Source: Shewanella sp. c952
GTDB lineage: Bacteria > Pseudomonadota > Gammaproteobacteria > Enterobacterales > Shewanellaceae
Reading direction: 5' to 3'
DNA length: 64,000 bases
Assembly (NCBI RefSeq): GCF_019654975.1
Contig: NZ_BPEW01000018.1
Span: forward strand, 1 to 64,000
In this document: one piece after another, positions 9,702 through 17,805 of the stretch
Layout of the letters: each line of letters starts with the position of its first letter
How positions within the stretch are numbered: position 1 is the stretch's first letter
The notes under the pieces: model-generated
Told to the model about the DNA's origin: nothing
Seen by the model: only the letters and a program-made list of their open reading frames with translations
Database searches by the model: none
Translations under genes and position numbers: made by a program

Positions 9702-9914
9702 CTAAAAAATATAAACAAACTGACTGAGAACACCAATAAAGATGATCATAAAGGCAAACTCTACTACTGCCGGACATACAACATATTTATACCAGCCTAG
9801 TTTGGTCGCAATTGAGGTAAATAGAGCGGCTAGAAAGTAAGCTGTTATACCGACAAGCAATAATGGTGGGAAATAGACATCACTCAATGCTATTTCATGT
9901 GGCATTATGTTCAT
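9702..9914 (-). CDS. DUF1656 small membrane protein (AaeX-like)
   Basis: A 70-aa protein with two hydrophobic helices (about residues 14-34 and 45-68). The N-terminal block EIALSDVYFPPLLL is characteristic of DUF1656/AaeX proteins, which are nearly always the first gene of an HlyD-FUSC efflux operon, as here. Its stop lies 12 bp from the HlyD start. The precise role is not known for the family. An AAGG about seven bases upstream supports the start. Confidence 0.85.
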   Translation of the reverse strand: MNIMPHEIALSDVYFPPLLLVGITAYFLAALFTSIATKLGWYKYVVCPAVVEFAFMIIFIGVLSQFVYIF

Positions 9915-10121
9915 TCGTAAGCCTTAAAGGGTAAATTAAGAGCTGCTTTCAGCATCTTATTGGGTAGGGTTAATAATAATGGGTTTAATATTTACTGGTT
10001 AATCGCTTATGATGGATCAGACCCTACATAAAAACATAAGTGAAATAACGGTAAGCTTTAGGGCAGAGACTAGATATTGACCACTTTTATTGGTCATCCA
10101 CATTTTAAATGGAGTTTGGCT

Positions 10122-11033
10122 ATGAGTTTCAGCTTAGAACAATTACTTGCTTTTGTGACCGTTTATGAACAGAAAGCCTTCAGTAAAGCGGCTGTTAAGT
10201 TGAACAAACACCGAACTACCATTGGTCAAGTTATTACTAATCTAGAAGATCAGCTCGCGATTACATTATTCGAAAGAGTTGGACGCACAGTAGAGCCCAC
10301 TGAAGATGCGACTCTTCTCTACCATTATGCGAAACAAGCTATTGAGCAAACTAGGACCTTTGACAGGGTTGCATTAAGTTTATCTTTTGGCGAATTAGAA
10401 TCTGTCACTATCGCTTATTCAAGCTTTATTCCTCAGCAACTTTTAACTTCGATACGTAGCAGGTTAAACAGTGATTTCCCCTCAATGAGGGTTAATTTAT
10501 TAGTAAGATCGAAGTCTGAGATTAAGCAAGGTATTCAAGATGGTGCTATTCACTTTGGTATGGTAAACATATTTGAAAGTAAACTGATCAACAGTATCGA
10601 TTCAGTATTAATGCGAAATATGCCTTTTGTACCTTTTACTTCTATCGATAGTACGTTAGCACAATTACCGTCAGACCAAACTTTCAACAAAATGAAATCA
10701 ACTCGACAATTTGTACTCAAATCAATGCTAGACGATGATATGTCCGGGAAAGTGATTCTCTCGTCAAATTATGAAGTGCTTGATCAACAAACGCTCATTA
10801 TTAGAATGGTCCAGGAAGGATTAGGTTGGGCTTTATTACCGCGCAGTACCTTGCGAGCAGAGTACTATTCTGAAAATATTGTACAAATAAAAGCGGACCA
10901 GATAAAGGAGGCCGTTAATGTTCCTGTTTCGCTTTGGTGTCCACACTCTAAACAGGTTGGGCCGGTTAAACAATCAATAGTTCAATGTATTACAGATTAT
11001 ATCGAAGCAGCTACATCTGGATTGAGAGGCTAA
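10122..11033 (+). CDS. LysR family regulator divergent from efflux operon
   Basis: The ATG at 10122 is chosen because GGAG lies seven bases before it; the frame extends to a TTG at 10077 that has no ribosome site. This gives 303 aa. The helix-turn-helix is at about residues 5-60 (AVKLNKHRTTIGQVITNLE) and an effector-binding domain follows. It is divergently placed relative to the DUF1656-HlyD-FUSC operon across about 207 bp, the arrangement of aaeR and aaeXAB. It is therefore the likely activator of that operon in response to an unknown, perhaps aromatic, effector (inference from arrangement). Confidence 0.9.
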   Translation: MSFSLEQLLAFVTVYEQKAFSKAAVKLNKHRTTIGQVITNLEDQLAITLFERVGRTVEPTEDATLLYHYAKQAIEQTRTFDRVALSLSFGELESVTIAYSSFIPQQLLTSIRSRLNSDFPSMRVNLLVRSKSEIKQGIQDGAIHFGMVNIFESKLINSIDSVLMRNMPFVPFTSIDSTLAQLPSDQTFNKMKSTRQFVLKSMLDDDMSGKVILSSNYEVLDQQTLIIRMVQEGLGWALLPRSTLRAEYYSENIVQIKADQIKEAVNVPVSLWCPHSKQVGPVKQSIVQCITDYIEAATSGLRG

Positions 11034-11171
11034 CATTGTTAATACCTTATGCATATAGCCTTTGCTGATGATGGAAGTCATCGCTGTATCAACAGCTGTT
11101 TTATAGTCTAAACCTTTTCGAAACAGGATTATCCGACCTTCGTCGCTTAGAGTGAGGACTGGATCCTGCAT
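10974..11171 (-). CDS. Possible small protein, unrecognised
   Basis: A 65-codon frame whose ATG is preceded by GAGAAGG nine bases upstream. The product begins MQDPVLTLSDEGRIILFRKG and has no membrane segment. Its last 20 codons overlap the 3' end of the LysR gene on the other strand. I do not recognise it. The ribosome site is the only positive evidence and the frame may be chance. Confidence 0.2.
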   Translation of the reverse strand: MQDPVLTLSDEGRIILFRKGLDYKTAVDTAMTSIISKGYMHKVLTMLASQSRCSCFDIICNTLNY

Positions 11172-11353
11172 ATGCGATTACCTTCTCTTTGACATTTTGC
11201 ATAGACTTACTCACTAAGATACTGGTTTGTAATTTTTACTCCAGATATTGATATGGAAAACATAAACGAGTCACAAGCTTACCGTCGCTCGTTTAATTCT
11301 AACTGCATGTGGCTTTTAGCTGAGCATGTGTAAACCATAAAAGTGATTAAGCT
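11034..11353. other. Gap between LysR gene and AspT-type exchanger gene
   Basis: These 320 bases hold the 5' part of the doubtful small frame at 10974-11171. The rest, from 11172 to 11353, should carry the promoter of the exchanger gene; I see no strong operator, hairpin or riboswitch. Confidence 0.5.
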
Positions 11354-13036
11354 ATGGATACATTGCAATACATATTAAATACATCACCGTATTTTCCTGT
11401 TTTAGTAACCTTGGTGCTCGGATTAATAGTTGGAAAACTAACCATAGGCCGTTTTTGCCTCGGCAGCACACTCGGTATACTGACCATCGCTGTCATTGTC
11501 GGTCAAGTTGGCGTCAAAGTAGATCCTGACTTGAGATGGATTTTTTTTGGTGTATTTATGTATGTCGTTGGATATCAAGGCTATTATCAACTTGTTGGTG
11601 TTATTAAAGATCATAAAAAATCGATAATAATTGCAAGTATATTGATGAGCTTTGTTCCGCTAATAGTTGTTGCGGTAGCAAGTCAATTATTTGATATCAA
11701 TATATACAAGGCAATTGGTATTGCAGCTGGTAGTTTTATTCATCCTGAAATCATCCCGGTTGCGACTGAGACTATTCAACAATTAGTGGGGTTAAGCAAT
11801 CAGACAAAAGAAATTGCTATAAATGAGCTTTATATTGGGTACGCATTAACGGTTATTTTGGGTATAGCAGGAACAGTTATTATTCTGAAATGGTTATTTC
11901 CCATAATGGTGAAGCGGAGCAACACTGATAACTATATAAATCTACAGCGGGACTTATTTTTTAGTGAGCCCAACAAAGGAAACTGTGTCAACACTGTGGG
12001 TAATGTTGTGCGACGTTCTTTTCAAGTAAATGTTCATAGTACGGTAATAGGAAAGACAATTAAGCAACTTAATGCTCCCTCTGTCGATGTTACTTTTGAA
12101 TTAGAATCGAATGATAAAGATGAGTTCAGTCTTATTACGACGGGTGACATCATAACTATTACAGGTAGAAGTAATACTCTATATTATTTCGATGATAACA
12201 TATTGGGAAATGAATTACCGTTAGATGATAATCAGTGTGCTATCGAAGAACATACGATGGTAATGGTAAGTTCTACCCCTTTTGTCGGGAGTAAATTGCA
12301 AAGCGTTAAATGTAAGATTAATGAGAATACATTCCGTGAAGTTTGTGTTACTCAAGTAATAAGAGCTAGGGAAGAGATGGTTCTTACACCGGAACTGGTG
12401 TTGAAGAAAAATGACGTTATCCAACTTATAGGGCATGGCGTTGATATTAAATTGGCTGGAAGTTACTTTAAAACGTCTGCTGAAGATGTTTGGCATCATC
12501 AGTTGTTATTTGGTTTTGGGTTAGTCATAGCTTATTTAATTAGCCTTTGGCATATTAGCCTTGGTAGTCTAAACCTTTATTTTAGTTTAGGGATAACGAG
12601 TTTAATTTCAGGCGCTGTTATTGGTTATTCCTGTAATAAAAATATTCCACTAGCTTTGATGCCGAAAGAAATTTCAAATCATATCCGTAGGCTTTCCTTA
12701 GGTGGATTTATTGCAATCTCTGGTCTTTATTTTGGACCTATCACGATTAACGCAATCAGTGATGTTGGCGTTAATGTGTTTTTTATAGGTTGTGGTATTG
12801 TTGCCTTGTCCCAACTGGTTTATTTTGCTATTTGTTACTCTCTCTTTATGCGTAGCTCTTCAGCGGCAAGTGCAAGTTACGCCCGCAAAACTCCTGGTGC
12901 TGGTAGTGGTTTTTCAGACCCATATAGTCAATATTTGAATCGTTCAGTGATGCTGTCATTTTCAATATCTTATGTATCTTCGAGTATGTTAATGCTCATT
13001 TTAGTTTCATCAGCACTAAACCTGATATCAAGATAA
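11354..13036 (+). CDS. AspT/YidE-type exchanger with RCK_C domains
   Basis: A 560-aa inner-membrane protein of the aspartate:alanine exchanger (AAE) family. The first five or so helices (residues 10-200) and the last five (about 385-558) flank a soluble middle region with two RCK_C/TrkA-C-like units (about residues 215-370), the family layout. The C-terminal block RKTPGAGSGFSDPYSQYLNR carries the conserved glycine-rich part of the second membrane half. AspT exchanges aspartate for alanine; many homologues have unknown substrates, and no aspartate decarboxylase gene is next to it, so the substrate here is open. Confidence 0.85.
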   Translation: MDTLQYILNTSPYFPVLVTLVLGLIVGKLTIGRFCLGSTLGILTIAVIVGQVGVKVDPDLRWIFFGVFMYVVGYQGYYQLVGVIKDHKKSIIIASILMSFVPLIVVAVASQLFDINIYKAIGIAAGSFIHPEIIPVATETIQQLVGLSNQTKEIAINELYIGYALTVILGIAGTVIILKWLFPIMVKRSNTDNYINLQRDLFFSEPNKGNCVNTVGNVVRRSFQVNVHSTVIGKTIKQLNAPSVDVTFELESNDKDEFSLITTGDIITITGRSNTLYYFDDNILGNELPLDDNQCAIEEHTMVMVSSTPFVGSKLQSVKCKINENTFREVCVTQVIRAREEMVLTPELVLKKNDVIQLIGHGVDIKLAGSYFKTSAEDVWHHQLLFGFGLVIAYLISLWHISLGSLNLYFSLGITSLISGAVIGYSCNKNIPLALMPKEISNHIRRLSLGGFIAISGLYFGPITINAISDVGVNVFFIGCGIVALSQLVYFAICYSLFMRSSSAASASYARKTPGAGSGFSDPYSQYLNRSVMLSFSISYVSSSMLMLILVSSALNLISR

Positions 13037-13401
13037 TTGAAACTTTGATCTGATGAAATAAATAATACCTTTTTATCAAGCTGATCGATGTATCACATTG
13101 ATCACCGAGGGACTGTGTCAGATATTTATGGTCAAGGGGCTTATCATCCACTTAGTATTCTATAAGTCAGTATCCTTTGAGTTTGTGCCATGCAATTCAC
13201 TTTTTGATATTGCTGATTTTTGGTGGCGTAGCGACTAAGTCAATCTTTGACTCTGTATGATCTAAGTTCACAATCTGCTCGATGCTACAGTTGTAAGCCT
13301 TGCTACAGTTGTAAGCCTTGCTACAGACTATTTTCATGAATTTCGCATCTTTTCTCAATTGAGGGCGTCTTACTAATATCATTTATTATTAGGGAGCTCT
13401 G
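13037..13401. other. Gap upstream of cystine symporter with tandem repeat
   Basis: 365 bases without a convincing gene. An 18-bp tandem repeat (13283-13326) lies about 75-120 bp upstream of the symporter start. AGGGAG six bases before the ATG at 13402 is a strong ribosome site. No riboswitch is recognised. Confidence 0.55.
13283..13326. repeat. 18-bp tandem repeat, 2.4 copies
   Basis: TGCTACAGTTGTAAGCCT is repeated perfectly at 13283-13300 and 13301-13318, with a third partial copy TGCTACAG to 13326. It lies in the upstream region of the cystine symporter gene. Confidence 0.92.
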
Positions 13402-14808
13402 ATGAGCATACCATTCATCTTATTGAGCATATTTTTTTTAGGATTTTATGCACTTTTAGCGAAACTTAAAAAACAGAAGAAAACTTTCAATTTTAGAGTA
13501 TTGAGCGCATTGATTGCTGGTCTACTATTTGGAGGGCTCATCCAAGCTATATTTGGTGTTAATAATTTGGCGACAGTTGGCTTTACTGAACTGTTGTCGA
13601 TATTTGGCAATGGTTATATCAAGCTACTTCAACTCATTGTTATACCGTTGATTTTAGTCGCTATGATCTCCTCTATTATGAATGTAGAGGGGAATGGGTC
13701 ATTATCGAAAATAGCCCCAAAAATTATCGGCATACTTATCGCCACGGTTGCTGTTTCAGCTGCAATCGGTGTTGCCAGTGTTTACCTTTTTGGTATTGAT
13801 GCTAATGCCTTGGTTAGCATTGTTGGAAGCAACAGTGCAATTGAAACTCGTGGGGATTCCTTACTTGCCACTCAAGATGCATTAACAAGTGCAGGTCTAT
13901 CCGGTTTGGTATTGTCTATTATTCCAACCAATGTGTTTGAGATGCTAACGGGATCAGAGCGCACTTCAACTCTTTCAACTGTCTTGTTTGGTATGTTTCT
14001 GGGTTACAGCATTTTACAAATTAAGAAGCGAAAACCGGAGAAGGTGGCGAGTTTTGTAGCCTTTATTAATGCCTCTAAAGAGGTTGTGCTGTCCATGGTT
14101 CGTGAGATCCTAAAGCTCACTCCCTATGGTGTATTCGCTTTAATGACCTCATTCATGATGACTAATGATTTGTTCGCTTTGGCCGAAATGGGACGTTTTT
14201 TAGCTGCAAGTTATGCAGCAATAGGCGCGATGTTTTTGATTCACTTTACCCTTGTGTTGGTATTTGGTTTATCGCCAATCGCTTTCATCAAAAAAACATG
14301 GCCAGTATTAGTATTTGGTTTTGGATCTCGTTCAAGTATGGCAGCCATTCCACTCAATGTTGAAACACAAACTCAGCGCTTGGGTGTCGATGAAGAAACC
14401 GCAAATATGTCGGCTACTTTTGGTACCAGTATTGGTCAAAACGGTTGTGCCGGTATCTATCCAGCGATGCTTGCTGTTATGGCTGCGCAGGTGATGGGGA
14501 TCCCGATTGACTTGAGCTTTATTTTGCAACTTATAACCGTAATAGCCATTACTTCATTTGGTATAGCGGGCGTCGGTGGCGGTGCAACCTTTGCTGCCGT
14601 AGCGGTACTGACCATTATGGGGTTAGATATTACGATTGTGGCGATTCTCGTTTCAATTGAAGCATTGATCGATATGGCCCGTACAGCCCTTAACATTTCA
14701 GGCTCTATGCTTTCTGGTGTTGTCACATCAAAGGCAAATGGTTCGTTAGATACTGAGCGATTTAACTCTAACAACCTGACCACCAAAGACAGTGAACTAA
14801 CAGTTTAA
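13402..14808 (+). CDS. tcyP: L-cystine:cation symporter (TcyP/YdjN type)
   Basis: A 468-aa inner-membrane protein of the dicarboxylate/amino acid:cation symporter (DAACS) family, closest by pattern to TcyP/YdjN, which imports L-cystine. Diagnostic features are the N-terminal extra helix, LLQLIVIPLILVAMISSI in the third helix region, the serine-rich hairpin GSRSSMAAIPLNVETQ near residues 310-326, the block GTSIGQNGCAGIYPAM near 337-352, and a terminal helix with LIDMARTALNISG. A strong AGGGAG ribosome site supports the start. It is followed by a CoA-disulfide reductase-like gene, rhodanese and sigma factor on the same strand, which fits sulfur/thiol use. Confidence 0.85.
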   Translation: MSIPFILLSIFFLGFYALLAKLKKQKKTFNFRVLSALIAGLLFGGLIQAIFGVNNLATVGFTELLSIFGNGYIKLLQLIVIPLILVAMISSIMNVEGNGSLSKIAPKIIGILIATVAVSAAIGVASVYLFGIDANALVSIVGSNSAIETRGDSLLATQDALTSAGLSGLVLSIIPTNVFEMLTGSERTSTLSTVLFGMFLGYSILQIKKRKPEKVASFVAFINASKEVVLSMVREILKLTPYGVFALMTSFMMTNDLFALAEMGRFLAASYAAIGAMFLIHFTLVLVFGLSPIAFIKKTWPVLVFGFGSRSSMAAIPLNVETQTQRLGVDEETANMSATFGTSIGQNGCAGIYPAMLAVMAAQVMGIPIDLSFILQLITVIAITSFGIAGVGGGATFAAVAVLTIMGLDITIVAILVSIEALIDMARTALNISGSMLSGVVTSKANGSLDTERFNSNNLTTKDSELTV

Positions 14809-14904
14809 ATTGTCGATAGTGCGAATTTATTTAGGTTTAACATTACCGTATAAGAAGGACACCTTTAGTGTGTGCTCTTCTATGCTGAGTTTAGGAAGTA
14901 GAAA

Positions 14905-16227
14905 ATGAAAGTAGTTGTTATTGGTGGAAATGCTGCGGGTATGAGCTTTGCCGCAAAATACAAAAGAAATAAACCTTCCGATGATGTTGTGGTTATAGAA
15001 AAGCGAGATCATATCTCTTTTGGTGCATGTGGGTTGCCATACTTTGTGGCTGGTATGTTTGATGATACAGAGCGAATGATATCTCGCACGCCTGAACAGG
15101 CTATAGCGTCTGGTTTAGATGTTCATGTAAATACAGAGATGTTGTCGGTAAATCGAGTTAAAAAGCAGATCCTTGTTCGAAAGCAAAACAGTGAGCAGGT
15201 GTTGGATTACGATATGTTGATCATTGCTACGGGAGCTCGTCCTGTGATACCAGATTTTGGCGAATATCGTTCTGAGTTTGTTTATACATTGACTAGTCAA
15301 GCAGATGGATTAGCCGTAAAAAAGGCGCTAGGTGACAACAACAAACAACGCATTGCTGTCATCGGCGGTGGGTTTATTGGGCTAGAAGTGTTTGATGCTG
15401 CTCATGGACTTGGCAAACATGTCACCATTATCGAGCGTGAAGAGCACATTATGAGCCAGCAGTTTAGCCCTGACATGATCAAGGTTGTTGAAGAGGCCAT
15501 TCGTGATTCAGGGGCTGATTTAAAAACGAATACCAGTGTGTTGGCTATCCGCGATTCAGAACAGGATGGCTACATTATTGATACGGATCGTGGCCAAGTG
15601 GACGCAGATATAGTGATTCTTGCCCTTGGATTCATACCTAATACTGAATTGTTCGACCTCCCCAAAGCGGCTAACGGTGCATTATTGGCAGATGAATTTG
15701 GCATGACTGAAGATCCTCATATCTATGCCGTGGGCGACTGTGCTGTCGTTCATCACTTAACCCTCGAACATTCTGTCTATATTCCTTTAGCGACAACGGC
15801 AAATAAGCAAGCACGTATGATGGCAGACAAGCTAGCTGGAAAAGAGACGCATATGTTGGGTTTTCTGGGTTCCTCTTCTTTAAAAGTGCTTGATTACGAA
15901 TTGGCGAGAACGGGTATTTCAGAGCGCATGGCCAATATGTACAACATGGATGTCAGTGTTTCTACCATCGTTGATAAAAATCAAACCGATTACTATCCAG
16001 GACAAGAGGATATAGCATTAAAGCTGATCTATCAGCCAGAGAGTCATGAGTTACTGGGCGGTGAAATCATTGGTAAGAAAGGTGCTGTGAACCGCATTAA
16101 TGCCTTAGCCGTGGCGATTAGCGCTAAGTTAACAACTGAGCAACTTGGTTATGTAGATTTTGCATACGCACCACCATTTTCACGCACATGGGATGCGCTG
16201 AACGTCGCTGGTAATGTGGCTAAGTAA
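14905..16227 (+). CDS. CoA-disulfide reductase-like flavoprotein
   Basis: A 440-aa FAD/NAD(P)H oxidoreductase of the CoADR/NADH-persulfide reductase family. The FAD-binding motif GGNAAG is at residues 7-12, the single redox cysteine is C42 in SFGACGLPYF, and the NAD(P)H-binding GGGFIG motif is near residue 153. The C-terminal dimerisation domain holds the paired tyrosine-region motif VDFAYAPPFSRTWDALN. Family enzymes reduce CoA disulfide or CoA-persulfides/polysulfide with NAD(P)H. In some relatives a rhodanese domain is fused to the C terminus; here the rhodanese is a separate downstream gene. AGGAAG upstream of the ATG supports the start. Confidence 0.88.
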   Translation: MKVVVIGGNAAGMSFAAKYKRNKPSDDVVVIEKRDHISFGACGLPYFVAGMFDDTERMISRTPEQAIASGLDVHVNTEMLSVNRVKKQILVRKQNSEQVLDYDMLIIATGARPVIPDFGEYRSEFVYTLTSQADGLAVKKALGDNNKQRIAVIGGGFIGLEVFDAAHGLGKHVTIIEREEHIMSQQFSPDMIKVVEEAIRDSGADLKTNTSVLAIRDSEQDGYIIDTDRGQVDADIVILALGFIPNTELFDLPKAANGALLADEFGMTEDPHIYAVGDCAVVHHLTLEHSVYIPLATTANKQARMMADKLAGKETHMLGFLGSSSLKVLDYELARTGISERMANMYNMDVSVSTIVDKNQTDYYPGQEDIALKLIYQPESHELLGGEIIGKKGAVNRINALAVAISAKLTTEQLGYVDFAYAPPFSRTWDALNVAGNVAK

Positions 16228-16438
16228 TCGTTGATAGAAGATGACTGCTTTAAAACAAGCCTGTGCTTTTTAAACAGTCAATCTATTCAGATATTGTTTC
16301 ATAAGGAGAGGGTCTATTACGGTCCATTTTTACAGGCAAAGAGTGCGGATAAAGTTAAGTCACCAATATTTATTGTTTGCGTCTATTTATTCTTACAGCC
16401 GTCTTATTACAGTCAATCAATTACAATGAGAGTAAACC

Positions 16439-16846
16439 ATGGTACAAAATATCACTAAAGGCATTAAGACGTTGACAGAACAAGCTCGTAAAACTGTCGA
16501 AGAGATCTCTATTGAACAAGCTAAAACATTTCACATTGATGAGCGATATGTCTTTATTGATGTTCGTGAAGCGGAAGAAATAACTAAGCTAGGCATGATC
16601 CCCGACGCTTTTACGTGCCCCAGAGGAATGTTGGAGTTCCTAATTGATCCAGAATGCCCTGCGCATAATAAGGTGTTTGCACAAAATAAAATATTTATCT
16701 TCTATTGTGCTCATGGACTACGTTCACTCTATGCAGCTAAACAAGCTGCGGATATGGGGTTAAGGTCGGTGAAGAATCTCGAGGGTGGTTTTGCCGCTTG
16801 GAAAGCAAGTGCAGGAGATATACAAATTAATCACGAGGGTCAATAG
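16439..16846 (+). CDS. Single-domain rhodanese (sulfurtransferase)
   Basis: A 135-aa cytoplasmic protein with a full rhodanese domain. The CH2A-like block FIDVREAEEI is at about residues 39-48, and the active-site loop CAHGLRS has the catalytic cysteine C90 followed by R95-S96. The C-terminal NLEGGFAAWK block is typical. It would carry persulfide sulfur on C90. It lies 211 bp after the CoADR-like gene and 98 bp before the sigma factor gene, so it probably serves the same pathway of persulfide or cystine sulfur handling (inference). Confidence 0.9.
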   Translation: MVQNITKGIKTLTEQARKTVEEISIEQAKTFHIDERYVFIDVREAEEITKLGMIPDAFTCPRGMLEFLIDPECPAHNKVFAQNKIFIFYCAHGLRSLYAAKQAADMGLRSVKNLEGGFAAWKASAGDIQINHEGQ

Positions 16847-16944
16847 ATTTTTAATCAGTTGAATGTGTCTTTGCCACTTTAAATTTGTTAATATTTCCAT
16901 TATTGTCGAAATGATGGGCCTACATCGTAAATTTAGGAAATTTT

Positions 16945-17499
16945 ATGCTAACGGAGTGGTTAACACACAAAGACCAACTAAGAAGTTACATTGTGAAAAA
17001 AACGGGTGATCGAGACTTAGCTGACGACATTTTGCAAGAGGTATACATCAAAGCAAGTCAGAAAATTAAACAGCTAGAGGCCAAAGATAAACTTAAAAAT
17101 TGGCTTTATCGTATTACTCATAACACAATTATGGATTTTTACCGGACACATCAAAATCATGAAGAGCTGGTTGATAACCAATTCGTCGAGGAGCTACCTG
17201 CAGAGGTTGTCAATTTGCAAAAAATGGGTCAATGCTTACGCCCGATGTTTGACTGTTTACCCGAAAAATATCGCCAAGCCATGATCCTTTCAGAGCTCGA
17301 TGGGTTATCTCAACAGGCAGTGGCAGACCAATTAGGTTTGTCACTATCTGGGGCTAAAAGTCGAATTCAGCGTGGTCGAGTCAAGCTGAAAGATATTCTC
17401 ACCGACTGTTGTAACATCGAAACTGGGCGTGAAGGCATTATTGACTTTCACCCGAAACATAAATGTACAGGGTTCGCCAAAAAAAGTGGTGTGGATTAA
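16945..17499 (+). CDS. sigZ: ECF sigma factor, SigZ-like
   Basis: A 184-aa sigma-70 family regulator. Region 2 is at about residues 5-70 (DLADDILQEVYIKA, NWLYRITHN) and region 4 at about 95-150 (GLSQQAVADQLGLSLSGAKSRIQRGR). After region 4 comes a cysteine tail with C155, C156 and C174 in the pattern CC-x17-C with GREGIIDFHP between, as in SigZ-type proteins. Such cysteines could sense redox or bind metal, but this is inference. No anti-sigma gene is adjacent. A hairpin terminator follows. Regulation of the cystine/CoADR/rhodanese genes is suggested only by position. Confidence 0.85.
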   Translation: MLTEWLTHKDQLRSYIVKKTGDRDLADDILQEVYIKASQKIKQLEAKDKLKNWLYRITHNTIMDFYRTHQNHEELVDNQFVEELPAEVVNLQKMGQCLRPMFDCLPEKYRQAMILSELDGLSQQAVADQLGLSLSGAKSRIQRGRVKLKDILTDCCNIETGREGIIDFHPKHKCTGFAKKSGVD

Positions 17500-17805
17500 C
17501 TCTTTTTCGAGAGCTTCCTTGGCACTTTAAGTTTTTATCACGATAAATCGATCTGCTTCAGGATCGATTTTCAACCTATGCTGCTAATTTTCTCTATTCG
17601 TTCCCTATCAGTTTTCGATTTATTGAATAAATAATAAAAGTTGCGTCTTTTTTTATTTTCTTACGTCTTAAGTGAATCAATAACATTTTAATCGTTTAAA
17701 ACAAATGAAAAATGAAACGGCTCCCTTTGGAATGACTGCATCAGTTATCTCATCTCGGCAGGTATTTTTAGTAAGCATTCAAGTCTAAAGGTTAATAGCA
17801 GCACG
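17500..17805. other. Gap between sigma factor and ABC exporter genes
   Basis: 306 bases without a gene. It holds the terminator at 17545-17572, then an AT-rich stretch that probably contains the promoter of the ABC exporter operon. No clear operator is seen. Confidence 0.55.
17545..17572 (+). terminator. Terminator-like hairpin after sigma factor gene
   Basis: Perfect 9-bp stem AAATCGATC and GATCGATTT around a short loop, followed by T-rich sequence, 46 bp after the sigma factor stop. It separates this gene from the ABC exporter operon. Confidence 0.65.

Noticed and set aside
13197..13382. Cys-rich 61-codon frame divergent from the cystine symporter
   Set aside because: The cysteines come from translating the 18-bp tandem repeat; there is no ribosome site, and it is on the wrong strand for a leader peptide.
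16231..16458. 75-codon frame between CoADR-like and rhodanese genes
   Set aside because: No start signal, and it runs into the rhodanese start in another frame.
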